The notes: generated from the sequence alone by a model not told the origin. A DNA stretch of 33,296 bases from an uncultured Actinomycetes bacterium (GCA_903920435.1 CAIXMB010000191.1:1-33296); one strand, 5' to 3'. Shown: positions 19,188 to 27,018, counted from the first letter of the stretch. Numbers and translations: made by a program.

Positions 19188-19323
19188 CGTGCTCCGGGGT
19201 CGGTGAAAGTCCGAACCGGCGGTGATAGTCCGCGAGCGCCACGCAAGTGGGGTTGACCTGGTGGAATTCCGGGACCGACGGTAATGGCTGGCAACAGCCT
19301 CAGTCCGGATGAGAGGAAGCACG
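19188..19323 (+). ncRNA. FMN riboswitch (RFN element)
   Basis: The aptamer shows the conserved RFN blocks in order: GCTCCGGGGTCGGTGAAAGT, CCGAACCGGCGGT, AGTCCGCGAGC, GACCTGGTG..AATTCCGGGACCGACGGT, and CAGTCCGGATGAGAG. Stem P1 is CGTGCT (19188-19193) with AGCACG (19318-19323). It binds FMN and in known cases lowers expression of riboflavin genes when FMN is plentiful. It precedes ribD-ribE-ribBA-ribH on the same strand. Two short hairpins lie between the aptamer and ribD. Confidence 0.95.
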
Positions 19324-19324
19324 G

Positions 19325-19371
19325 GAGGGTTTCGCGACCTTCTTTAGCCCGGAGTCCGTCTTCAGAAGACG
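19325..19371 (+). promoter_or_regulatory. Candidate expression platform of the FMN riboswitch
   Basis: Hairpin 1 is GAGGGT / ACCTTC around TTCGCG (19325-19342), followed by TTTA, like a short weak terminator. Hairpin 2 is CGTCTTC-A-GAAGACG (19357-19371), ending 2 nt before the AGGA ribosome site of ribD (19374-19377). Which one executes the switch, and whether control is at transcription or translation, is not decided by the sequence. Confidence 0.4.
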
Positions 19372-19385
19372 ACAGGACCGACCGG

Positions 19386-20408
19386 ATGACCGACCTCGCA
19401 GCACTCGCCGAGCTGCACGAGACGGCGATGCGCCACGCGCTCTCCCTCGCGGCGAACGGACCGGCGCGCGGCGTGAACCCGCAGGTCGGCTGCGTGCTCC
19501 TCGACGCCGAGGGAACGATCGTGGCCGAGGGCTGGCACCGCGGCGCGGGCACCGCCCACGCCGAGGTCGACGCGCTGTCGAAGGTGACGGATGCCACGGG
19601 CCTCACCGCCGTCGTGACCCTCGAGCCGTGCAACCACACCGGCCGCACCGGCCCCTGCTCGCTCGCCCTCATCGCCGCCGGCATCGGCCGGGTCGTGTAT
19701 GCGATCGCGGACCCCGGGCAGGCGAGCTCGGGCGGAGCCCAGACCCTCCGCGACGCGGGGGTCGAGGTTGTCAGCGGCGTGCTCGCCGACGAGGCGGAGG
19801 AGTTCCTGCACGTGTGGCTCACGGCGACCCGCAACCGGCGGCCGTACGTGAGCGTGAAGTGGGCCTCGACGCTCGACGGACGGGCCGCCGCCAGCGACGG
19901 CTCGAGCCAGTGGATCACCGGCACCGCATCCCGCCAGCGCGTGCACGAGCAGCGCGCGGCGAGCGACGCCATCCTGGTGGGCACCGGCACGGTCCTCGCC
20001 GACGACCCGACCCTCACCGCGCGCGGCGACGCCGGCGAGCTCATGCCCGAGCAGCCGCTGCCCGTCGTGATCGGCGAGCGCCCCATCCCGGGCGACGCGA
20101 AGCTGTGGGACCACCCGCGCGGCGTGCTCGAGTCGGGCTCGCGGAACCTCCACGAGGTGCTCGCGTGGCTGTATGAGCAGGGCATCCGGCGCGCGTACGT
20201 CGAGGGCGGGCCCACCCTCGCGAGCGCTTTCATCACGGCCGGTCTCGTGGACGAGTACCTCGTCTACCTCGCCCCCAAACTGCTCGGCGGCGACAAGCTC
20301 GCCGTCGGCGACATCGGCATCACGTCGATCGGTGAGGCGCGGGAGCTGCGCATCACCTCCGTCGAGTCCCTCGGCGACGACATCTTGATCACAGCGAGGA
20401 GCAAATAG
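19386..20408 (+). CDS. ribD: Bifunctional riboflavin deaminase/reductase RibD
   Basis: Deaminates the pyrimidine formed by GTP cyclohydrolase II and then reduces its ribosyl side chain. The 340-aa protein has an N-terminal zinc deaminase domain with HAEVDAL (His58, Glu60) and PCNHTGRTGPC (Cys82, Cys91), and a C-terminal NADPH reductase domain with VKWASTLDGRAA, SSQWITG and GGPTLASAFITAGLVDEYLV. It is a little shorter than the E. coli type, mainly in the middle of the reductase part. ATG at 19386 follows AGGA at 8 nt; the upstream ATG at 19284 lies inside the riboswitch and is not credible. It overlaps ribE by one base. Confidence 0.94.
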   Translation: MTDLAALAELHETAMRHALSLAANGPARGVNPQVGCVLLDAEGTIVAEGWHRGAGTAHAEVDALSKVTDATGLTAVVTLEPCNHTGRTGPCSLALIAAGIGRVVYAIADPGQASSGGAQTLRDAGVEVVSGVLADEAEEFLHVWLTATRNRRPYVSVKWASTLDGRAAASDGSSQWITGTASRQRVHEQRAASDAILVGTGTVLADDPTLTARGDAGELMPEQPLPVVIGERPIPGDAKLWDHPRGVLESGSRNLHEVLAWLYEQGIRRAYVEGGPTLASAFITAGLVDEYLVYLAPKLLGGDKLAVGDIGITSIGEARELRITSVESLGDDILITARSK

Positions 20409-20998
20409 TGTTCACCGGAATCATCGAAGAGCTCGGCACCGTCACCGCCTGGGAGCGGGGCACGGATGCCGCGCGCGTCACCGTTCACGCACCGATCGCG
20501 GTCTCCGACGCAACGCACGGCGACTCCATCTCGGTGAGCGGCGTGTGCCTGACCGTCGTCGACCAGGGCGCGGACTGGTTCACCGCCGACGTCATGGCCG
20601 AATCGATCGCGATGAGCTGGTTCGACGCCATGGCCGTCGACCGCCGCGTCAACATCGAGCGCGCCGCGCAGGTGGGCGACCGCCTCGGCGGCCACATCGT
20701 GCAGGGCCACATCGACGGCACCGCCACCCTGCTCAGCATCGAGGAGGGCAGCGCCTGGCGGGTGCTGCGCTTCAGCCTGAGCCCGGATGTCGCGCCGCTC
20801 GTCGCCCGCAAGGGATCGATCGCCGTGGACGGCGTCTCGCTCACGGTGAGCGCTGTCGGCACCGACTGGTTCGAGGTCTCCCTCATCCCGGAGACCCTGA
20901 CCGCCACGACCCTCGGCGCCCTCGCGCCGGGCGATCGCGTCAACATCGAGACGGACATCCTCGCCCGCCACGTCGCACGTCTGAAGGAGTTCGCATGA
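20408..20998 (+). CDS. ribE: Riboflavin synthase alpha subunit
   Basis: Dismutates two 6,7-dimethyl-8-ribityllumazine molecules to riboflavin; works as a homotrimer. The 196-aa protein begins MFTGIIEELGTV, the family start, and has two similar beta-barrels: the first with SVSGVCLTV, the second with GHIVQGHIDG and SIAVDGVSLTV. GTG at 20408 shares its first base with the TAG of ribD; the end overlaps ribBA by ATGA. Gene symbol follows the common ribE/ribC confusion between species; the activity is clear. Confidence 0.95.
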   Translation: MFTGIIEELGTVTAWERGTDAARVTVHAPIAVSDATHGDSISVSGVCLTVVDQGADWFTADVMAESIAMSWFDAMAVDRRVNIERAAQVGDRLGGHIVQGHIDGTATLLSIEEGSAWRVLRFSLSPDVAPLVARKGSIAVDGVSLTVSAVGTDWFEVSLIPETLTATTLGALAPGDRVNIETDILARHVARLKEFA

Positions 20999-22260
20999 GC
21001 CTGTCCACCATCCCCGAGGCCATCGAGGCCCTGCGCGACGGCCGGCCGATCATCGTCGCCGACGATGAGGGCCGCGAGAACGAGGGCGACGTCATCATCG
21101 CCGCCGAGCTCGCCAGCCAGGAGTGGATCGCCTGGATGGTCAAGCACTCGTCGGGATTCATCTGCGCGCCCATGACGAACGAGATCGCCGACCGGCTGAA
21201 CCTGCCGCCCATGGTCGCCGTCAACGAGGACCCGCGGGGCACCGCGTACACGGTCTCCGTCGACGCCGCCGACCGGCTGAGCACCGGCATCTCGGCGGCC
21301 GACCGGTCGCACACCCTGCGCGTGCTCGCCAACCCCGACTCGACGCCCGCGTCGCTGCACCGCCCCGGGCATATCCTGCCGCTGCGCGCGGTGGACGGCG
21401 GGGTACGCGAGCGCGACGGCCACACCGAGGCGGCCGTCGACCTCATGAAGCTCGCCGGGCTCTCACCCGTGGCGGCCATCTCGGAGATCGTCGCCGATGA
21501 CGGTGAGATGATGCGGCTTCCGGGGCTGCTCGAGCTGGGCATCCGTGAGGGAGTACTGGTGATCACGATCGCCGCCCTCATCGAGTGGCTGCAGGAGCAC
21601 CGGTGCGACACGATCCCCGAGGCCATCGCGCCGCTGCCCGAGTTCAAGCGCGTGTCGTTCGAGGTCGAGACCACGATCCCGACCGAGCACGGGCCGTTCA
21701 CGGTGCGCGCGTACCGCGACCGCTCCACGGGTGCCGACCACGTCGCCTTCATCAAGGGCCCGCTGACCGAGGGTGCGCTCGTGCGCGTGCACTCCGAGTG
21801 CCTCACGGGCGAGGCGTTCGGCTCGCAGAAGTGCGAGTGCGGCCCCCAGCTGCAGTCGGCGCTCGACACCGTGCAGCGGGAGGGCGGCGTCGTCGTCTAC
21901 CTGCGCGGGCACGAGGGCCGCGGCATCGGCCTCATCAACAAGCTGCGCGCGTACCGCCTGCAGGAGGACGGCCTCGATACCCTCGACGCCAACCTCGCGC
22001 TCGGCCTGCCCGCAGACGCGCGGGACTACGGCGCCGCCTACGCGATCCTCAAGGACGTCGGCCTCACCACCGTGCGACTGCTCAGCAACAACCCCGAGAA
22101 GAAGCGCCAGCTCGAGGAGCGCGGCGTGATCGTGAGCGAGCTGGTACCGCTCGTCGTCGGGGTCGGCGCCAACAACGAGGGCTACCTCGATGCCAAGCGC
22201 GACCGCATGGGCCACACTCTCCCCTCCCACGAAGTACTCGAACAGAAGGCACACTCATGA
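20995..22260 (+). CDS. ribBA: Bifunctional DHBP synthase / GTP cyclohydrolase II
   Basis: A 421-aa fusion that provides both entry branches of riboflavin synthesis. Residues 1 to about 200 form 3,4-dihydroxy-2-butanone-4-phosphate synthase: DDEGRENEGD (23-32), LHRPGHILPL (121-130) and GHTEAAVDLM (142-151). Residues about 205-421 form GTP cyclohydrolase II, with zinc ligands Cys269, Cys280 and Cys282 in HSECLTGEAFGSQKCECG, and EGRGIGLINKLRAYRLQ. All key residues of both halves are present, so both activities are likely. Start ATG overlaps the ribE stop (ATGA) and follows AAGGAG at 5 nt; the end overlaps ribH (ATGA). Confidence 0.95.
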   Translation: MSLSTIPEAIEALRDGRPIIVADDEGRENEGDVIIAAELASQEWIAWMVKHSSGFICAPMTNEIADRLNLPPMVAVNEDPRGTAYTVSVDAADRLSTGISAADRSHTLRVLANPDSTPASLHRPGHILPLRAVDGGVRERDGHTEAAVDLMKLAGLSPVAAISEIVADDGEMMRLPGLLELGIREGVLVITIAALIEWLQEHRCDTIPEAIAPLPEFKRVSFEVETTIPTEHGPFTVRAYRDRSTGADHVAFIKGPLTEGALVRVHSECLTGEAFGSQKCECGPQLQSALDTVQREGGVVVYLRGHEGRGIGLINKLRAYRLQEDGLDTLDANLALGLPADARDYGAAYAILKDVGLTTVRLLSNNPEKKRQLEERGVIVSELVPLVVGVGANNEGYLDAKRDRMGHTLPSHEVLEQKAHS

Positions 22261-22733
22261 GCGGCGAAGGCCACCCCGTACTCGACACCGACGGCACCGG
22301 ACTCAAGGTCACCATCGTCTCCGGACTCTGGCACCACGCGATCGCCGACGGCCTCATCGCCGGGGCGAAGCGCGTGCTCGACGCCTCGGGCGCCGAGGTC
22401 ACCACGATCCAGGTTCCGGGCAGCTTCGAGCTCCCGCTCGTGGCGAAGGCCGCACTGGATGCCGGCGCTGACGCCGTGGTCGCGCTCGGCGTGATCGTGC
22501 GCGGCGGAACCCCGCACTTCGAGTACGTGAGCGCCGCCGCCACGGACGGCCTCACGCGAGTCGCGCTGGACACCGGCAAGCCCGTCGGGTTCGGTGTGCT
22601 CACCCTCGATGACGAGCAGCAGGGCCTCGACCGCGCCGGGCTCCCCGGCTCGAAGGAGGACAAGGGCGCCGAAGCGGCGGAAGCGGCTCTCGCCACGGCG
22701 ATCGTGCTGCGGAACATCCGTACCGCCCGCTAG
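22257..22733 (+). CDS. ribH: 6,7-dimethyl-8-ribityllumazine synthase
   Basis: Joins the ribityl-pyrimidine and the four-carbon phosphate to form the lumazine precursor; usually a pentamer or 60-mer. The 158-aa protein shows VPGSFELPLVAKA, the active-site stretch GVIVRGGTPHFEYVS (His in the active site), and GVLTLDDEQQ. It completes ribD-ribE-ribBA-ribH, all coupled by 1- or 4-base overlaps. Its TAG stop is shared with a TANNNT box in front of the MFS gene. Confidence 0.95.
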   Translation: MSGEGHPVLDTDGTGLKVTIVSGLWHHAIADGLIAGAKRVLDASGAEVTTIQVPGSFELPLVAKAALDAGADAVVALGVIVRGGTPHFEYVSAAATDGLTRVALDTGKPVGFGVLTLDDEQQGLDRAGLPGSKEDKGAEAAEAALATAIVLRNIRTAR

Positions 22734-22736
22734 CCT
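22731..22736 (+). promoter_or_regulatory. -10 box of the MFS gene overlapping the ribH stop codon
   Basis: TAGCCT, whose TAG is the ribH stop codon, lies 6 nt before the GTG of the MFS gene. This suggests the carrier has its own leaderless promoter and may escape FMN control of the rib operon. Confidence 0.45.
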
Positions 22737-22742
22737 GACGGG

Positions 22743-24014
22743 GTGACTTCCCCCACGCTCCCCGCTGCTTTCACCCCGTTCGCCGAGCCGAAGCGCAAGG
22801 TCACCGCGGGGTGGATCGCCCTGTTCGCGACCGCCTGGTTCGGCATCTGGATGGCGCAGCTCACCCCCGTGCAGCTGCTACTGCCCACCCAGGTCGACTC
22901 GCTGCTGCACCCGACCGACTGGACCGAGAGCGTCGTCGCGTTCGGCGTCATCTCGGGTATCGCGGGGGCGTGCGCGCTCATCACGTACCCGTTGACCGGC
23001 GCGCTCTCCGACCGCACGACCTCGCGCTTCGGGCGCCGGCGGCCGTGGATCCTCATCGGCACGCTCGTCTTCGCCCTGTCACTCATCCTCCTCGGCGTGC
23101 AGACCAGCATCGTGGGCGTCGGCGTGTTCTGGTCGCTCGCGATCATCGGCTTCTGCATCGTGTCGGCGGCCATCACCGCCACCATCTCCGACCAGGTGCC
23201 CGTGCTGCAGCGCGGCCTCGTCTCGGGCTTCGTGTCCGCCCCGCAGGCGCTCGGCACCGTGCTCGGCATCCTCCTGGTCACCGAGCTCGCGCTCAGCCAG
23301 TTCGTGGGCTACACGGTCGTGGCCGTCGCCATGGTCGTGTTCGTCGTGCCGTTCGTGCTCGTCATCCCGGATGAGGTGCTGCCGAAGGTCCTCCGCCCGC
23401 CCTTCACGCTCAGCGCGCTCATCAAGGGCTTCTGGATCAACCCGGTCGCGCACCCCGACTTCGGCTGGACGCTGCTGAGCCGCATCCTCGTCAACCTCGG
23501 CAACGCGCTCGGCACCACGCTGCTGCTGTACTTCATCATGTTCGGCCTGAACCGGCCCGAGACCGCGGAGGACGACCTCCTCTTCCTTACGGTCATCTAC
23601 CTCGTGACGTTCATCATCGCGGCCCTCGGCTTCGGCCGCCTGAGCGATGTGCTGCGCAAGCGCAAGCCGTTCGTCTACGCCGCCGCGTACCTGCAGGGCA
23701 TCGCCGCACTGCTGCTGGCGTTCGTTCCCGACTTCTCGATCGCCATGGTCGGCGCCGGGCTGCTCGGCCTCGGGTACGGCTGCTTCATGGCCGTCGACCA
23801 GGCCCTCGCCACCCAGGTGCTGCCGAGCTCGCACACCCGCGGTAAGGATCTCGGCATCATGAACATCGCGACGGCGGTACCGCAGGCCGTCGCACCGCTC
23901 CTCGGCTCGGCCATTGTCGCCGCCCTCGGCGGGTTCACCGGCCTCTTCATCGCCTCCGCGGTGTTCGCGGCCCTCGGCGGCCTCACCGTGATCTGGGTGA
24001 AGTCGGTCAAATAG
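22743..24014 (+). CDS. Major facilitator superfamily transporter
   Basis: A 423-aa polytopic carrier with about 12 hydrophobic helices. The loop between helices 2 and 3 has the MFS signature GALSDRTTSRFGRRRPW, close to the form seen in GPH-type sugar and related carriers; the second half repeats it as GRLSDVLRKRKPF. A central charged loop (PDEVLPKVLRPPF) separates the halves. Substrate cannot be inferred; position right after ribH might suggest a flavin link, but an independent promoter at the ribH stop argues against strict co-regulation. GTG at 22743 has no ribosome site. A palindromic repeat follows the stop. Confidence 0.88.
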   Translation: MTSPTLPAAFTPFAEPKRKVTAGWIALFATAWFGIWMAQLTPVQLLLPTQVDSLLHPTDWTESVVAFGVISGIAGACALITYPLTGALSDRTTSRFGRRRPWILIGTLVFALSLILLGVQTSIVGVGVFWSLAIIGFCIVSAAITATISDQVPVLQRGLVSGFVSAPQALGTVLGILLVTELALSQFVGYTVVAVAMVVFVVPFVLVIPDEVLPKVLRPPFTLSALIKGFWINPVAHPDFGWTLLSRILVNLGNALGTTLLLYFIMFGLNRPETAEDDLLFLTVIYLVTFIIAALGFGRLSDVLRKRKPFVYAAAYLQGIAALLLAFVPDFSIAMVGAGLLGLGYGCFMAVDQALATQVLPSSHTRGKDLGIMNIATAVPQAVAPLLGSAIVAALGGFTGLFIASAVFAALGGLTVIWVKSVK

Positions 24015-24022
24015 CGACCCAG

Positions 24023-24106
24023 GCGGGTTGAGTAGCGCACTCTGGCGCGCGTATCGAAACGTCACCGACGATTTCGATACGGCCGCGGGCGGCCTACTCA
24101 ACCCGC
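24023..24106. repeat. Nested palindromic intergenic repeat, probable bidirectional terminator
   Basis: Outer arms GCGGGTTGAGTAG (24023-24035) and its complement (24094-24106), inner arms CGTATCGAAA (24050-24059) and its complement (24072-24081). It fills the gap between two convergent genes, so a shared terminator role is likely. GGTTGAGTAG...GTATCGAAAC sequences of this kind are, to my knowledge, recurrent between genes of Microbacteriaceae; only one copy occurs in this window. Confidence 0.75.
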
Positions 24107-24110
24107 TTGG

Positions 24111-24926
24111 TCAGTCGAGGAACAGCGCCCGCAGCCGGCGCGTGGTGAAGACGAGCCCGAGGGCGATCATCACCAGGAAGTAGAGCAGGTGCACGAGCAT
24201 GACCGGGCCGAGGGCGCCGGTCGTCAGCCCGCGCACGAGTTCCACGCCGTGCCACAGCGGGAGCGCCTGGATGAACCACTGGATCGGCGCCGGGTAGACC
24301 GTGAGCGGGTAGAACGTCGCCGAGAATAGGAACATCGGCAGCATCACGAACTGAATCCAGTCCATCTGCTGGAAGGTCTTGAGGTAGCTCGTGATGCCCA
24401 TACCCAGGCTCGCGAAGCCGAACGCGATGAGCAGGATCGCCGGGAGGGCGAGCACCGCCGTCCACGCGAGGTTGAGCCCGAGCGCCTGCATCACGAGCAG
24501 GAAGGTGAGGCCGTAGGCGGCCCCGCGCAGCAGAGCGAGCGAGATCTCGCCGAGCGCGACGTCGAGCGGCCCGAGGCGGGTGGCGAGCATGCCCTGGTAG
24601 AGCTTGCCGAAGTGCATCTTGAAGAACACGTTCCACGTCGAGTCGTAGATGGCGCCATTCATCGCCGAGACGGCGAGGAGCGCGGGCGCGATGTATGCCG
24701 CGTACGGAATGGTGTCGCCCTGCGCGTTCTGCACGCCGCCGATGTACCCGCCGAGGCCGATGCCCAGGGCGAGCAGGTAGAAGACGGGCTCGAAGACGCC
24801 GGTGAGCACGATGATCCAGTTCGTGCTGCGGGTGGCGAGCAGGCCGCGGCCCACCACGGCGCGGGCGTTGCCGGAGTAGAGGGCGCGCACTCCCCCGCTG
24901 GACTGCCGCGTGCTGGTCACCGTCAC
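24111..24926 (-). CDS. ABC-2 type exporter permease, second subunit
   Basis: A 271-aa membrane protein with six predicted helices. Conserved parts for the drug/lipid exporter permease family (DrrB/NodJ-like) are RGLLATRSTNWIIVLTGVFEP at the first helix, the NVFFKMHFGKLYQGMLATRL coupling helix, and SATFYPLTVYPAPIQWFIQA before the last helix. GTG at 24926 overlaps the stop of the other permease (GTGA). With the first permease and the ATPase it forms an operon for a heterodimeric exporter. Substrate unknown. Confidence 0.9.
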   Translation of the reverse strand: MTVTSTRQSSGGVRALYSGNARAVVGRGLLATRSTNWIIVLTGVFEPVFYLLALGIGLGGYIGGVQNAQGDTIPYAAYIAPALLAVSAMNGAIYDSTWNVFFKMHFGKLYQGMLATRLGPLDVALGEISLALLRGAAYGLTFLLVMQALGLNLAWTAVLALPAILLIAFGFASLGMGITSYLKTFQQMDWIQFVMLPMFLFSATFYPLTVYPAPIQWFIQALPLWHGVELVRGLTTGALGPVMLVHLLYFLVMIALGLVFTTRRLRALFLD

Positions 24927-25729
24927 TTGTTCAGCCTCCTGGCGATATTGCGCACGCACAGCTGCCACCCGAACACGCCGAGGCCGACGAGGTAGACGAC
25001 GTGGATGACCGTGAGCCAGATCGGCTCCGTCGGCCCGTACGAGAACTGCCTGCCGAGCTCGCTCGCGTGCCACAGGGGCGAGAGCCAGCCGATCCACTGC
25101 AGGTAGATCGGCAGCTGGGTCAGCGGGAACACCGTGCCGCTGAACAGCGTGAGCGGCAGGATGATCGTGCGCTGCAGGATCGCGAACTGACCGCGATCCT
25201 CCTCGATGGTGGCGGCGTAGGCCGCGACCGGGGCGAAGGCGAACCCGCCGAGCATCCCCGCGACGATGATCAGCACGCCCGCCGCCGACGGCACGGCGCC
25301 GAAGACGACCATGACCGCGAAGTAGATGAGGCTCGTGATCGCCATGCGGATGACCACGAACAGGAAGATGCCGTTGACGATCTGCCGCGGGGTGATCGGG
25401 GTGGCGTTCATGGCGATGAAGATGGGGTTCCACTTGAGGCCCATGAGGATGCCGAACGTGTACTCCTCCTGCGCCACGAGCAGTGCGGCGGAGGCGAGCA
25501 GCGCCGGTGCGACGAACTGCAGGTACGTGACATCCGGATTCGGCCCGACGTTCTGCGTGATGAGGGTCGCGAGCCCGACGCCGAACGCGAAGAGGTAGAG
25601 GAAGGGCGTGCCGATCGCGGTCGCGATGAGCGTGCCCGCGTAGGTGCGCATCTCGCGGATCTTGTGCTCGGTGACGTACCAGGCCCTGCCCACCCGCACG
25701 CGCGGGGTCGTGGTGGTCGAGACGCTCAT
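24923..25729 (-). CDS. ABC-2 type exporter permease, first subunit
   Basis: A 268-aa permease with six predicted helices, a cytosolic N-terminus ending TEHKIREMRTYAG, the coupling stretch EEYTFGILMGLKWNPIF and the family loop FSGTVFPLTQLPIYLQWIGW. It is a paralogue of the next gene by architecture. Its ATG overlaps the ATPase stop (ATGA at 25726-25729), so the three genes form a tight operon. Both permeases are distinct, pointing to a heterodimer served by one ATPase. Confidence 0.9.
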   Translation of the reverse strand: MSVSTTTTPRVRVGRAWYVTEHKIREMRTYAGTLIATAIGTPFLYLFAFGVGLATLITQNVGPNPDVTYLQFVAPALLASAALLVAQEEYTFGILMGLKWNPIFIAMNATPITPRQIVNGIFLFVVIRMAITSLIYFAVMVVFGAVPSAAGVLIIVAGMLGGFAFAPVAAYAATIEEDRGQFAILQRTIILPLTLFSGTVFPLTQLPIYLQWIGWLSPLWHASELGRQFSYGPTEPIWLTVIHVVYLVGLGVFGWQLCVRNIARRLNK

Positions 25730-26649
25730 TCGATCAGCGTCCGCCCCGTGAGGCGCAGGAACACGTCTTCCAGCGACGAGCGGCGCACGAGGCTCGTAAT
25801 CGGCTCAAGGCCGCGCTTGACGACCTCGACGAGCGCCGCCTCGCCGTTGTCGGAGTAGATGAGGATGCGGTCGGGCAGCACCTCGAGCCGGCCGATGCCC
25901 TCAAGCTTCGCCGAGGCGCCCTCGTTCTTGTCGGAGCCGAAGCGCACCTCGAGCACCTCCTTGCTCGAATGCTCACGGATGAGGGCTGCCGGTGAGCCCT
26001 CGGCCATGATCTGCCCCTTGTCGACGACGACGAGCCGATCGCACAACTGCTCGGCCTCGTCCATGTAGTGGGTGGTGAGCACGAGCGTGGTGCCCTGCTC
26101 CTTCAGGCGGAACAGCCTGTCCCACAGGATGTGGCGCGCCTGCGGGTCTAGGCCCGACGTGGGCTCGTCGAGGAGCAGGATGCGCGGGTCGTTGATGAGG
26201 GCGCGCGCAATGGTGAGGCGCCGCTTCATGCCGCCGGAGAGGTCGTCGACCTTCGCTTTTGCCTTCTCGGTGAGCTGCGCGAAGTCGAGCAGCTCGTCTG
26301 CCCGCTTCGCGATGACCGCGCGCGGCAGGCCGAAGTAGCGGCCGTAGACGAGCAGGTTGTCGCGCACGCGGAGCTCGGTGTCGAGGTTGTCGGCCTGCGG
26401 CACGACCCCGAGCTGGGCGCGGATCTCGGGACCCTGCTCGTTGGGGTCCATGTCGAGGATCGTGAGGTCACCGCTCGTGCGGGTGGAGACCGCGCCGACC
26501 ATCCGCATCGTCGTGGACTTGCCCGCGCCGTTGGGGCCGAGGAGCCCGAACGACTCCCCCGGGGCCACCTCGAAGGTGATGCCGTCGACCGCGGCGAAAT
26601 CCTTGTACTTCTTGGTGAGCGCGTTCGCTGTGATGACGGGAGTGGGCAC
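25726..26649 (-). CDS. ABC-2 exporter ATP-binding protein (DrrA/NodI-like)
   Basis: A 307-aa ATPase driving the two permeases. Walker A is GPNGAGKST (38-46), the Q-loop is in GVVPQADNLD (81-90), the signature LSGGMKRR (137-144), Walker B LLLDEPTSGLD (158-168) and the H-loop TTHYMDEAEQ. The C-terminal ~80 residues form the regulatory extension seen in DrrA-type proteins. GTG at 26649 is the start; TAGGGT lies 6 nt before it on the minus strand and no ribosome site is present, so it looks leaderless. It diverges from the small HTH gene, whose palindromes lie 51-94 bp upstream. Confidence 0.93.
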   Translation of the reverse strand: MPTPVITANALTKKYKDFAAVDGITFEVAPGESFGLLGPNGAGKSTTMRMVGAVSTRTSGDLTILDMDPNEQGPEIRAQLGVVPQADNLDTELRVRDNLLVYGRYFGLPRAVIAKRADELLDFAQLTEKAKAKVDDLSGGMKRRLTIARALINDPRILLLDEPTSGLDPQARHILWDRLFRLKEQGTTLVLTTHYMDEAEQLCDRLVVVDKGQIMAEGSPAALIREHSSKEVLEVRFGSDKNEGASAKLEGIGRLEVLPDRILIYSDNGEAALVEVVKRGLEPITSLVRRSSLEDVFLRLTGRTLIE

Positions 26650-26655
26650 CAGATG

Positions 26656-26661
26656 ACCCTA
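26656..26661 (-). promoter_or_regulatory. -10 box of leaderless exporter operon
   Basis: TAGGGT on the minus strand, 6 nt before the GTG of the ATPase gene. The -35 is weak. Operator 1 of the HTH gene begins 39 bp upstream of this box, within reach for regulation. Confidence 0.5.
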
Positions 26662-26699
26662 ACAACAACCGACGACATGTTCACACTGTCCACTCGCGC

Positions 26700-26715
26700 G
26701 TCAACCCAAGTTGAC
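26700..26715. promoter_or_regulatory. Operator 1: perfect palindrome GTCAAC-N4-GTTGAC
   Basis: GTCAACCCAAGTTGAC, 6-bp perfect arms with a 4-bp spacer. Its right arm supplies most of TTGACG (26711-26716), the -35 of the HTH gene promoter. A second copy with the same arms lies 28 bp downstream, centre to centre. Confidence 0.75.
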
Positions 26716-26739
26716 GAATAGAGAGATGTCAACTACGGT
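26711..26739 (+). promoter_or_regulatory. Promoter of the small HTH gene
   Basis: -35 TTGACG (26711-26716), 17-bp spacer, -10 TACGGT (26734-26739), then 7 nt to the ATG at 26747. This is the best sigma-70-type promoter in the window and predicts a leaderless message. Operator 1 overlaps the -35 and operator 2 overlaps the -10. Confidence 0.75.
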
Positions 26740-26743
26740 TGAC
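26728..26743. promoter_or_regulatory. Operator 2: perfect palindrome GTCAAC-N4-GTTGAC
   Basis: GTCAACTACGGTTGAC, same arms as operator 1 with a different spacer. It covers the -10 box and ends 3 bp before the start codon, so a bound protein would block transcription start. Confidence 0.75.
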
Positions 26744-26746
26744 GCC

Positions 26747-26962
26747 ATGGACACCGGCTCGATCCACGCCCTCGCCGCCTCGGCGGGGTCGGACGATCCG
26801 ATAGTCGCCCTGGGCGCGATCGCCGAGCTGCACCGCGAGCTCGATCGGGTCGAGGCGGTCGCCGTTCGGCGCGCCCGAGTCGCGGGTGCACCCTGGCAGC
26901 TCATCGCGGTCGCCCTCGGCGTCTCGCGGCAGGCGGTCCACAAGAAGTACGGCCGCAGCTGA
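26747..26962 (+). CDS. Small helix-turn-helix DNA-binding protein, likely autoregulator
   Basis: A 71-aa protein. Residues about 15-45 form a charged helix (IAELHRELDRVEAVAVRRAR) and 49-69 form a helix-turn-helix (PWQLIAVALGVSRQAVHKKY) resembling a sigma region 4/ECF-like HTH. ATG at 26747 is chosen because a full promoter ends 7 nt before it; an in-frame ATG at 26726 would place operator 2 inside the coding region and has no ribosome site. Two palindromes on its own promoter suggest that it, or a related factor, represses this gene. It lies between a divergent ABC-2 exporter and a downstream ABC exporter (56 nt), so it may control both. Ligand-binding domain is absent. Confidence 0.82.
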   Translation: MDTGSIHALAASAGSDDPIVALGAIAELHRELDRVEAVAVRRARVAGAPWQLIAVALGVSRQAVHKKYGRS

Positions 26963-27018
26963 TACTTACCCCCCTCGCAGTACGGGCGCGCCTGCGTGCC
27001 GAGAAAGACTAAGGAACC

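Noticed and set aside
19015-19242. N-terminal extension of the DUF559 protein
   Set aside because: The open frame reads through the repeat element and into the riboswitch promoter region; the AbiEi-like domain begins at the GTG at 19014.
19284-19385. N-terminal extension of RibD from an upstream ATG
   Set aside because: The extra 34 codons lie in the FMN riboswitch and its platform and match no RibD sequence feature; AGGA precedes the ATG at 19386.
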